Part shown: positions 13,183 to 23,866 of the stretch, in pieces
How the letters are laid out: each line of letters begins with the position of its first letter
Numbering within the stretch: position 1 is the first letter of the stretch
Program-made: the position numbers and the translations under genes
The notes under the pieces: model-generated
What the model was told of the DNA's origin: nothing
What the model saw: the letters and a program-made list of their open reading frames with translations, nothing else
Databases searched by the model: none
From: Archivesica marissinica
Lineage: Eukaryota > Mollusca > Bivalvia > Venerida > Vesicomyidae
Assembly: GCA_014843695.1 (NCBI GenBank)
Contig: CM026404.1
Location: forward strand, 85,280,712 to 85,344,711
Length of the DNA: 64,000 nt
Direction: 5' to 3'

Positions 13183-16100
13183 TACTGCACTGAACAGTGA
13201 GTGGGAAGACATGCTTGTATTACTGCACTGAACAGCGAGTGGGGAGACATGCTTGTATTACTACAGTGAGTGGGGAGACATGCTTGTATTACTACACTGA
13301 ACAGGGAGTGGGGAGACATGCTTGTATTACTGCATTGAACAGTGAGTGGGGAGACATGCTTGTATTACTACAATGAGTGGGGAGACATGCTTGTATTACT
13401 GCATTGAACAGTGAGTGGGGAGACATGCTTGTATTACTGCACTGAACAGGGAGTGGGGAGACATGCTTGTATTACTGCATTGAACAGGGAGTGGGGAGAC
13501 ATGCTTGTATTACTACAGTGAGTGGGGACATGCTTGTATTACTGCATGAACAGTGAGTGGGGAGACATGCTTGTATTACTGCATTGAACAGGGAGTGGGG
13601 AGACATGCTTGTATTACAGCACTGAACAGTGAGTGGGGAGACATGCTTGTATTACTACAGTGAGTGGGGAGATATGCTTGTATTACTGCACTGAACAGTG
13701 AGTGGGGAGACATGCTTGTATTACTGCACTGAACAGTGAGTGGGGAGACATGCTTGTATTACTGCATTGAACAGGAGTAGAGAGACATGCTTGTATTACT
13801 GCACTGAACAGGAGTGGGGAGACATGCTTGTATTACTGCACTGAACAGTGAGTGGGGAGACATGCTTGTATTACTGCACTGAACAGGGAGTGGGGAGACA
13901 TGCTTGTATTACTGCACTGAACAGGGAGTGGGGAGACATGCTTGTATTACTGCACTGAACAGGGAGTGGGGAGACATGCTTGTATTACTACAGTGAGAGA
14001 CATGCTTGTATTACTACAGTGAGTGGGGAGACATGCTTGTATTACTGCACTGAACAGGGAGTGGGGAGACATGCTTGTATTACTGCATTGAACAGGGAGT
14101 GGGGAGACATGCTTGTATTACTACAGTGAGTGGGGAGACATGCTTGTATTACTGCAGTGAACAGTGAGTGGGGAGACATGCTTGTATTACTGCATTGAAC
14201 AGTGAGTGGGGAGACATGCTTGTATTACTGCACTGAACAGTGAGTGGGGAGACATGCTTGTATTACTACAGGAGTGGGAGACTGCTTGTATTACTGCATG
14301 AACAGGAGTGGGGAGACATGCTTGTATTACTACATGAGTGGGGAGACATGCTTGTATTACTGCATGAACAGTGAGTGGGGAGACATGCTTGTATTACTAC
14401 AGTGAGTGGGGAGACATGCTTGTATTACTGCACTGAACAGTGAGTGGGGAGCATGCTTGTATTACTGCATGAACAGGAGGGAGACTGCTTGATTACTGCA
14501 CTGAACAGGAGTGGGGAGACATGCTTGTATTACTACAATGAGTGGGGAGACATGCTTGTATTACTGCACTGAACAGTGAGTGGGAGACATGCTTGATTAC
14601 TACATGTGGGAGACATGCTTGTATTACTGCATTGAACAGTGAGTGGGGAGACATGCTTGTATTACTGCACTGAACAGGGAGTGGGGAGACATGCTTGTAT
14701 TACTGCACTGAACAGGGAGTGGGGAGACATGCTTGTATTACTGCACTGAACAGTGAGTGGGGAGACATGCTTGTATTACTGCACTGAACAGGGAGTGGGG
14801 AGACATGCTTGTATTACTGCACTGAACAGGGAGTGGGGAGACATGCTTGTATTACTGCACTGAACAGGGAGTGGGGAGACATGCTTGTATTACTACAGTG
14901 AGTTGAGAGACATGCTTGTATTACTACAGTGAGTGGGGAGACATGCTTGTATTACTGCATTGAACAGGGAGTGGGGAGACATGCTTGTATTACTGCACTG
15001 AACAGTGAGTGGGGAGACATGCTTGTATTACTGCACTGAACAGTGAGTGGGGAGACATGCTTGTATTACTACAGTGAGTGGGGAGACATGCTTGTATTAC
15101 TGCATTGAACAGTGAGTGGGGAGACATGCTTGTATTACTGCACTGAACAGGGAGTGGGGAGACATGATTGTATTACTGCACTGAACAGGGAGTGGGGAGA
15201 CATGCTTGTATTACTGCATTGAACAGGGAGTGGGGAGACATGCTTGTATTACTGCACTGAACAGTGAGTGGGGAGATATGGTTGTATTACTACAGTGAGT
15301 GGGGAGACATGCTTGTATTACTGCATTGAACAGTGAGTGGGGAGACATGCTTGTATTACTGCATTGAACAGTGAGTGGGGAGACATGCTTGTATTACTGC
15401 ACTGAACAGTGAGTGGGGAGGCATGCTTGTATTACTGCACTGAACAGTGAGTGTGTGAAGACCTGCTTGTATTACTGCACTGAACAGCGAGTGGGGAGAC
15501 ATGCTTGTATTACTACAATGAGTGGGGAGACATGCTTGTATTACTGCAGTGAACAGTGAGTGGGGAGACATGCTTGAATTACTACAATGAATGGGGAGAC
15601 ATGCTTGTATTACTGCATTGAACAGTGAGTGGGGAGACATGCTTGTATTACTGCACTGAACAGGGAGTGGGGAGACATGCTTGTATTACTGCACTGAACA
15701 GGGAGTGGGGAGACATGCTTGTATTACTGCATTGAACAGGGAGTGGGGAGACATGCTTGTATTACTCAAACAGTGAGTGGGGAGACATGCTTGTATTACT
15801 GCACTGAACAGTGAGTGGGGAGACATGCTTGTATTACTGCATTGAACAGGGAGTGGGGAGACATGCTTGTATTACTGCACTGAACAGCGAGTGGGGAGAC
15901 ATGCTTGTATTACTACAATGAGTGGGGAGACATGCTTGTATTACTGCACTGAACAGTGAGTGGGGAGACATGCTTGTATTACTACAATGAATGGGGAGAC
16001 ATGCTTGTATTACTGCATTGAACAGTGAGTGGGGAGACATGCTTGTATTACTGCACTGAACAGGGAGTGGGGAGACATGCTTGTATTACTGCACTGAACA

Positions 16101-19100
16101 GGGAGTGGGGAGACATGCTTGTATTACTGCATTGAACAGGGAGTGGGGAGACATGCTTGTATTACTACAGTGAGTGGGGAGACATGCTTGTATTACTGCA
16201 GTGAACAGTGAGTGGGGAGACATGCTTGTATTACTGCACTGAACAGGGAGTGGGGAGACATGCTTGTATTACTGCACTGAACAGGGAGTGGGGAGACATG
16301 CTTGTATTACTACAGTGAGTTGAGAGACATGCTTGTATTACTACAGTGAGTGGGGAGACATGCTTGTATTACTGCATTGAACAGGGAGTGGGGAGACATG
16401 CTTGTATTACTGCACTGAACAGTGAGTGGGGAGACATGCTTGTATTACTGCACTGAACAGTGAGTGGGGAGACATGCTTGTATTACTACAGTGAGTGGGG
16501 AGACATGCTTGTATTACTGCATTGAACAGTGAGTGGGGAGACATGCTTGTATTACTGCACTGAACAGGGAGTGGGGAGACATGATTGTATTACTGCACTG
16601 AACAGGGAGTGGGGAGACATGCTTGTATTACTGCATTGAACAGGGAGTGGGGAGACATGCTTGTATTACTGCACTGAACAGTGAGTGGGGAGATATGGTT
16701 GTATTACTACAGTGAGTGGGGAGACATGCTTGTATTACTGCATTGAACAGTGAGTGGGGAGACATGCTTGTATTACTGCATTGAACAGTGAGTGGGGAGA
16801 CATGCTTGTATTACTGCACTGAACAGTGAGTGGGGAGGCATGCTTGTATTACTGCACTGAACAGTGAGTGTGTGAAGACCTGCTTGTATTACTGCACTGA
16901 ACAGCGAGTGGGGAGACATGCTTGTATTACTACAATGAGTGGGGAGACATGCTTGTATTACTGCAGTGAACAGTGAGTGGGGAGACATGCTTGAATTACT
17001 ACAATGAATGGGGAGACATGCTTGTATTACTGCATTGAACAGTGAGTGGGGAGACATGCTTGTATTACTGCACTGAACAGGGAGTGGGGAGACATGCTTG
17101 TATTACTGCACTGAACAGGGAGTGGGGAGACATGCTTGTATTACTACAGTGAGTGGGGAGACATGCTTGTATTACTGCAGTGAACAGTGAGTGGGGAGAC
17201 ATGCTTGTATTACTGCATTGAACAGGGAGTGGGGAGACATGCTTGTATTATGAACAGTGAGTGGGGAGACATGCTTGTATTACTCACTGAACAGTGAGTG
17301 GGGAGACATGCTTGTATTACTGCACTGAACAGTGAGTGGGGAGACATGCTTGTATTACTACAGTGAGTGGGGAGACATGCTTGTATTACTGCACTGAACA
17401 GTGAGTGGGGAGACATGCTTGTATTACTGCACTGAACAGTGAGTGGGGAGACATGCTTGTATTACTGCACTGAACAGGGAGTGGGGAGACATGCTTGTAT
17501 TACTGCACTGAACAGGGAGTGGGGAGACATGCTTGTATTACTGCACTGAACAGTGAGTGGGGAGACATGCTTGTATTACTGCACTGAACAGGGAGTGGGG
17601 AGACATGCTTGTATTACTGCACTGAACAGGGAGTGGGGAGACATGCTTGTATTACTACAGTGAGTGGGGAGACATGCTTGTATTACTACAGTGAGTGGGG
17701 AGACATGCTTGTATTACTGCACTGAACAGGGAGTGGGGAGACATGCTTGTATTACTGCACTGAACAGTGAGTGGGGAGACATGCTTGTATTACTGCACTG
17801 AACAGTGAGTGGGGAGACATGCTTGTATTACTACAGTGAGTGGGGAGACATGCTTGTATTACTGCATTGAACAGTGAGTGGGGAGACATGCTTGTATTAC
17901 TGCACTGAACAGGGAGTGGGGAGACATGATTGTATTACTGCACTGAACAGGGAGTGGGGAGACATGCTTGTATTACTGCATTGAACAGGGAGTGGGGAGA
18001 CATGCTTGTATTACTGCACTGAACAGTGAGTGGGGAGATATGGTTGTATTACTACAGTGAGTGGGGAGACATGCTTGTATTACTGCATTGAACAGTGAGT
18101 GGGGAGACATGCTTGTATTACTGCATTGAACAGTGAGTGGGGAAACATGCTTGTATTACTGCACTGAACAGTGAGTGTGTGAAGACCTGCTTGTATTACT
18201 GCACTGAACAGCGAGTGGGGAGACATGCTTGTATTACTACAGTGAGTGGGGAGACATGCTTGTATTACTACACTGAACAGGGAGTGGGGAGACATGCTTG
18301 TATTACTGCATTGAACAGTGAGTGGGGAGACATGCTTGTATTACTACAATGAGTGGGGAGACATGCTTGTATTACTGCATTGAACAGTGAGTGGGGAGAC
18401 ATGCTTGTATTACTGCACTGAACAGGGAGTGGGGAGACATGCTTGTATTACTGCACTGAACAGGGAGTGGGGAGACATGCTTGTATTACTGCATTGAACA
18501 GGGAGTGGGGAGACATGCTTGTATTACTACAGTGAGTGGGGAGACATGCTTGTATTACTGCAGTGAACAGTGAGTGGGGAGACATGCTTGTATTACTGCA
18601 TTGAACAGGGAGTGGGGAGACATGCTTGTATTACAGCACTGAACAGTGAGTGGGGAGACATGCTTGTATTACTACAGTGAGTGGGGAGATATGCTTGTAT
18701 TACTGCACTGAACAGTGAGTGGGGAGACATGCTTGTATTACTGCACTGAACAGTGAGTGGGGAGACATGCTTGTATTACTGCATTGAACAGGGAGTAGAG
18801 AGACATGCTTGTATTACTGCACTGAACAGGGAATGGGGAGACATGCTTGTATTACTGCACTGAACAGTGAGTGGGGAGACATGCTTGTATTACTGCACTG
18901 AACAGGGAGTGGGGAGACATGCTTGTATTACTGCACTGAACAGGGAGTGGGGAGACATGCTTGTATTACTGCACTGAACAGGGAGTGGGGAGACATGCTT
19001 GTATTACTACAGTGAGTTGAGAGACATGCTTGTATTACTACAGTGAGTGGGGAGACATGCTTGTATTACTGCATTGAACAGGGAGTGGGGAGACATGCTT

Positions 19101-20003
19101 GTATTACTGCACTGAACAGTGAGTGGGGAGACATGCTTGTATTACTGCACTGAACAGTGAGTGGGGAGACATGCTTGTATTACTACAGTGAGTGGGGAGA
19201 CATGCTTGTATTACTGCATTGAACAGTGAGTGGGGAGACATGCTTGTATTACTGCACTGAACAGGGAGTGGGGAGACATGATTGTATTACTGCACTGAAC
19301 AGGGAGTGGGGAGACATGCTTGTATTACTGCATTGAACAGGGAGTGGGGAGACATGCTTGTATTACTGCACTGAACAGTGAGTGGGGAGATATGGTTGTA
19401 TTACTACAGTGAGTGGGGAGACATGCTTGTATTACTGCATTGAACAGTGAGTGGGGAGACATGCTTGTATTACTGCATTGAACAGTGAGTGGGGAGACAT
19501 GCTTGTATTACTGCAGTGAACAGTGAGTGGGGAGGCATGCTTGTATTACTGCACTGAACAGTGAGTGGGGAGACATGCTTGTATTACTGCACTGAACAGG
19601 GAGTGGGGAGACATGCTTGTATTACTGCACTGAACAGGGAGTGGGGAGACATGCTTGTATTACTGCATTGAACAGGGAAGGGAGAGACATGCTTGTATTA
19701 CTACAGTGAGTGGGGAGATATGGTTGTATTACTGCATTGAACAGTGAGTGGAGAGACATGCTTGTATTACTACAGTGAGTGGGGAGACATGCTTGTATTA
19801 CTGCATTGAACAGGGAAGGGAGAGACATGCTTGTATTACTACAGTGAGTGGGGAGATATGGTTGTATTACTGCACTGAACAGTGAGTGGGGAGACATGCT
19901 TGTATTACTGCATTGAACAGTGAGTGGAGAGACATGCTTGTATTACTACAGTGAGTGGGGAGACATGCTTGTATTACTGCACTGAACAGGGAGTGGGGAG
20001 ACA
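13183..20003 (+). repeat. 38/31-bp satellite
   Basis: About 6.8 kb of tandem monomers built on gtggggagacatgcttgtat. The 38-bp form has tactgcactgaacagtga before the core (13211 to 13249). The 31-bp form has tactacagtga instead. It begins directly at the end of the 41/55-bp satellite with no spacer, and its last monomer is cut at about 20003, where non-repetitive DNA starts. The stretch 14265-14620 is rich in single-base deletions, which may reflect poor consensus quality. It contains no gene. Confidence 0.97.
14880..17110 (+). repeat. 1417-bp higher-order repeat in the 38/31-bp satellite
   Basis: Rare monomer variants recur at a fixed offset of 1417 bp: agttgagaga at 14901 and 16318, and gtgtgtgaag at 15451 and 16868. 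The run 15356-15640 is repeated without change at 16773-17057. A third related block carries the same markers at about 19015 and 18175 but with different spacing. Confidence 0.85.
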
Positions 20004-21270
20004 GGTTGTTGTTTTATTCTCAGTAACTATTTGGTATTTAGTCACGATGCTTGGGTAGGTGGCGGATTATATCATTATTAAAATCACGTCATTACATAAT
20101 CCAAGATGGCTGCTGTCTATACATGACAACCTCCATTTTAATATATCTGAAAAACCTTCACTAATGGACCATAACTGTGAAATTTGGCTAAGCGATTTGG
20201 GTGAAGAATAATTTTGAAATCTATAATAAAAGAATGACCTTTTGAATGACAAAATCGTCTTGATTTTAACAATTACATAGGAGCGAGCGCCTCGTCGATT
20301 TGACCATATTTGCTCAAATATAAAATTTGACCAACCGGGCCACTCCCATTTTTGATCTCAGGGTCATTTAAACGAGCATTGTACATCGATCATTCCTACC
20401 GAGATTCGTCAAAAACCGACTGGGCGGTTCGCCAGATTGTGTGAAGAATTTGTAAATTTTTTAGATATCGGCCATCTTGGATTTCAGGGGAACTTATTTT
20501 TACAACTTTGGAAAGACTTCAGCTAAGGATCATACAAGTACAGTTTCTTGAACATTGGCTGATCAATTCCTGAGAAGTTTGAAATCACCCGTAAAAGGTT
20601 GACCGTTTGACCTTTCAATGGCCATCTTGGATGATGGAATCATCTGATTTTGATCCCTGGGTCACCATTTGATGCAGTAACAGCAATTTGATCAAATAGT
20701 GAAATTTCAGAAATTTCGGTTTTTTATATCAATTTCCAAAACAGGTGCAAATGTTGATATACTTCACACATAGGATTTAAATTAAATGTATGCATTGTCC
20801 TTACCTTTGACCCAAGAAAAGTTAAATTTAGATTTACATGTGCTTTTCTAAAATACTTTAGATTTTCTGTAAGTAGTAGTAACCGAAATTAGGATTTTTA
20901 TATTTTAGGGCCAATTGTTTTGGCATTTATATAATCTTAACAGATCCCCCTCCCCCACCCCCAGTGTTTTACATACACATAGTTATAAGAAAACTCAGAG
21001 GTCATTGCAATGATCACCACAATTATTTTAATGACACGGACAGCTAATATACCTACTTATTGAAAAACACTGTCATATGTACTGGTCTTTCGAGAGAAAC
21101 AATGATACAAAAAATTAAAATCATACATATTTCATATTTATTTATTGATTGACAGAAACATCATAAATCAATTCCTTTGGCCAGTTACATATTCATAGCA
21201 ATAATAACAATTCATAAAGTACATACGTACATACATATAACGGATTTGATATATGACCAATATGCTGTTC
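20004..21270. other. No gene seen; possible old interspersed repeat
   Basis: Non-satellite DNA with no convincing open frame. The phrase gccatcttggat, or its complement, occurs near 20099, 20471 and 20622, which suggests an old dispersed or palindromic repeat. The 61-codon frame near 20067-20252 has no recognisable feature. Confidence 0.5.
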
Positions 21271-22092
21271 TTATTTATTTTTGGATCTTACGCTTAAGGG
21301 TTTTGAACTGAATAACGTTGTGGATGGTTTTCCTGTTTGACGTTTTGAGCTTGGAATACATTTTGTCACGTTTGCGAAAATGTCTCAGAATTTGGAGTGT
21401 TAACCATGGCAAATCAAAACATGATTTGGACACTTCTGTTGGAATATGTAGAGTACTTAGACGATTAAGTTCCTCTTTAAACACATTCCAAACTATGTTT
21501 GGTTGAGTGGCCAGAGTTGCAAAACAGTTTCTAACTCGGCTAAGTCTCTTTTAAAATTGCCCAGTTGGCTTTGTTAAACCTCTTAATTAACCTTTTTTGT
21601 TGGAGGGTTCGGCTGATCTTAATATTTGTGTTTTTCGTTTATTTATCGTCGCTACCGGTTGCCCATATGAGCGAAGCCTCCTGAAGAGATTAGTCATTTT
21701 AGATTTTTGGAGGATATTGCAATGATACAGACAGAGCATGGTGTACAGCACCGACACGAGTCCTTGGTTTAAAGTCCCATCTGAAAGACTGTTAATTTTA
21801 TTAGGGTCAGACGGGGGATCGAACCTGCGATCCCTGGATTACCAGTCCAGCATGTTACCACTGGACTACAGATCCGTCTCAATATCTTAATATTTATTTC
21901 GTGATGCACAATATCATGATCAGAGGATCCTAAGCATGGAAGGGTGCTTGTGTTGTGTACTAATGATGGAGCGTTGATCAGGAATAGATCTAAAATATTC
22001 TCATTTCTAGCGGGGATATTAACCATTTGTTGGAGATTATAGAAAATTAATCTATCCAGGAAGTCTTCGTACATTTCCTTGAATCTGTGCAA
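21271..22092 (-). mobile_element. LINE fragment: endonuclease end and linker, interrupted by a SINE
   Basis: The minus strand of about 22092-21896 encodes NILDLFLINAPSLV followed by SSDHDIV. This matches the end of the APE-type endonuclease of jockey/CR1-like non-LTR retrotransposons, where a DL..T/N..SLV block precedes the SDH motif. After the SINE at 21628-21883 the same strand resumes with INIKISRTLQQKR-type coding. It then gives DLPWLTLQILRHFRKRDKMY (around 21350-21420), the basic linker normally found between endonuclease and reverse transcriptase. A frameshift around 21480-21560 and the loss of the flanks make it a dead 5'-part fragment. The clade assignment is uncertain; the LINE identity is fairly sure. 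Confidence 0.75.
21628..21883 (-). mobile_element. SINE-A copy 1, inserted in a LINE
   Basis: Reading the minus strand from 21883: a tRNA-like head with A box tagtccagtgg and B box ggttcgatccc, then a central region containing ttaacagtctttcagatggg, then the tail gcaaccggtagcgacgataa. About 35 bases in the middle are missing relative to other copies. A 12-bp target duplication, atcttaatattt, flanks it at 21616-21627 and 21884-21895. SINE-A is a working label, not a database name. Confidence 0.9.
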
Positions 22093-22254
22093 TAGTCTGC
22101 AATTTCTGGGTTAACACATATAATCGGACTTCTGTTCGAGGGTTCCCATCTATGTGTATTTCATAGATGTATGAACGACATGACTCATATAAAAAGTAAA
22201 CTGTTTGTTTATTATAGTGTCACACCTATTTAAAGGACCAGCCATTTCTAACTT

Positions 22255-22463
22255 ATGAGACTCCTCTTTTTATGAACATCAGTACTTCCCGAATCCTATG
22301 CTTGTGTGCCAGACGTCAGGCTGGTAGGCAATCGGTAACCATTATTTAACTAGCTGGCGGCTCACCAACCGGCTATATCAGAACGAACCCCTGACGAGAT
22401 TCAAACCTTCGACCTTCCGCTCCATAGGCAGATGGACGCCTTAACCACTAGGCCACGGAGACA
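22255..22463 (-). mobile_element. SINE-F (tRNA-headed)
   Basis: The minus strand from 22463 reads tccgtggcctagtggttaag (A-box region) and, further on, aaggtttgaatctcgt (B box). A body containing ttatttaactagctggcggc follows. The head resembles class II (Leu/Ser) tRNA. The same body recurs in truncated form at 23596-23690. Confidence 0.65.
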
Positions 22464-22530
22464 GTTATATGTAGATACTCAGGTACTCCAGTATATACTG
22501 TTACAAACACAGATACGTAGATGCTCAGCA

Positions 22531-22700
22531 ACCAACCGTAGCAAACCATAGTGAACCGTAGCAAACCATAGTGAACTGTAGCAAACCATAGTGAACCGTA
22601 GCAAACCATAGCAAACCATAGTGAACCGTAGCAAACTGTAGTGAACCGTAGCAAACCATAGTGAACCATAGCAAACGTAGTAACAAACCCAATCGCAGTA
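22531..22700 (+). repeat. 20-bp minisatellite
   Basis: About seven to eight copies of a unit built from cgtagcaaaccatagtgaac, with some ten-base half-unit slips. Overlapping frames on the minus strand give WFATVHYGLL-like strings, which are repeat artefacts. Confidence 0.9.
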
Positions 22701-23024
22701 AGCAAACCGTATGAAACCAGTAACAAACACCCTGAAAGTACACATTGAGAATACGATACTTTCGATATATGATTAAACAATGGTATATACATTAACTGGA
22801 TATATCTATAAATCAGGAATCAGTTAACTGAAACATACAACTTATTGTTCAATACCCTCAATAGATAAATACATACTAACCTTCCATAATATCTGTTTAT
22901 TTTAAACTCTATTAAAAACAAAACCATGTATAGGTCTGCCATTGTCAAAAACCAACTGCGTTTTATTTGATTAAAACTGAATCATGACATTTTTGGAAGG
23001 AACTTTTAAATAGAATTTTATCCA
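22701..23024. other. No feature seen
   Basis: AT-rich single-copy DNA between the 20-bp minisatellite and a MITE. No coding potential, tRNA box or repeat structure was noticed. Confidence 0.5.
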
Positions 23025-23542
23025 TAAAGGGGAATAACGTCATATATTTTTTATGTATACATAATATGCTACTACCCGGTACAAGCTCTTCTGAAATAAT
23101 CCGAACACCAATTTCCAATCAATGTTTTTGCGGTCTACAATCTCTCAAAAGTGAAAGTAGAATTTCATATAACGTCAGTCACGCTCCTGAATTGTTGTTT
23201 GTTTATTATTGGAGTCTATACTAAATGCGCGATAGTGTCACCTAGAGGTCATTTAAATCAGATTAGTCTAAAAGTAACTACATGTATGCACAGACAAATG
23301 TGAGATGCAATGGTAAATCTGTACTATAAATGTTGTTATTCAGGATACACCGGTTGTATTACGCAAGGATGTTGACCTAATTTAAATTAAGTTTTAGGTC
23401 AACAAATGTTGTATACGGTGTTTCTTTATTGGTTGAAATGCAGAGATTCTATGGCAAATATTTTGAAAACAAATTATACAATATAATGGGAAATTACATT
23501 CTGTAGATATTTGCTTTTTTCACCGATGTAGTGTCACTTTAA
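23025..23542 (-). mobile_element. 520-bp TTAA-flanked MITE, copy 1
   Basis: Member of a four-copy family (also 38027-38567, 49440-49958 and 62888-63406). The right edge ends gatgtagtgtcacttTAA and the left edge reads ataaaggggaataacgtcat, which corresponds to the opposite terminal inverted repeat. The left TTAA has decayed to ATAA. It has no coding capacity. It lies in the intron or flank just downstream of the XDH exon. Confidence 0.75.
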
Positions 23543-23595
23543 GCTTGTGAAGTAATTACAACACAACATCCTTACTTTCCCAATCCTATATATCC

Positions 23596-23690
23596 TTAAT
23601 ACCAGATGTATCGGAAACCATTATGTAACTAGCTGGTGACTCATCAACAGAAAAACCCCTGGTGAGTCTTGAACCGTCGTGTAGTTTCTA
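23596..23690 (-). mobile_element. SINE-F fragment
   Basis: The segment ttatgtaactagctggtgac and its flanks match the body of the SINE at 22255-22463, followed by a decayed B-box region (gagtcttgaaccgtcg). It is truncated before the A box, and ends a few bases from the splice donor of the XDH exon. Confidence 0.5.
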
Positions 23691-23698
23691 ATGCTTAC

Positions 23699-23866
23699 TA
23701 GATTTGTAAATTGATCCTCGCAGGCCATACAGACTCTCTCTGGTGTTGCTGGACTCTGTAGTTTGAAGTTTGTATCATGCCCAGCATCAGAACGTGCTGA
23801 TGCAATAGCATCCTTGACAGCAAAGAAAACTGATGTCGATAGAAATAATGGAGGTTCTCCAATAGC
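23699..23866 (-). CDS. XDH: Xanthine dehydrogenase C-terminal exon (partial gene)
   Basis: XDH oxidises hypoxanthine and xanthine to urate in the cytosol using molybdopterin, 2Fe-2S clusters and FAD. This minus-strand exon has 56 codons. It runs from an acceptor (tatatttcag) at 23867-23868 to a donor (gtaagc) at 23698-23693, in phase 0 at both ends. It begins AIGEPPLFL and ends [19 protein letters not shown]. The GEPP glutamate corresponds to the active-site base of the molybdenum domain (Glu1261 in bovine enzyme, from family knowledge). The rest matches the conserved stretch just before the XDH C-terminus. XDH fits better than aldehyde oxidase because of EPPLFL and SPATPE. I found neither the preceding exon nor the short terminal exon here, so the gene is fragmentary, has large introns, or is misassembled. 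The upstream intron end is duplicated as the 54-bp minisatellite. Confidence 0.88.

Noticed and set aside
2397..20003. CRISPR-like arrays of regularly spaced repeats
   Set aside because: The 14-bp inserts between cores are themselves repeated, not unique spacers. There are no cas genes, and the setting is eukaryotic.
22448..22792. Hydrophobic 114-codon minus-strand frame that might be a membrane protein
   Set aside because: Most of it is translation of the 20-bp cgtagcaaaccatagtgaac minisatellite, and overlapping frames give similar repeats.
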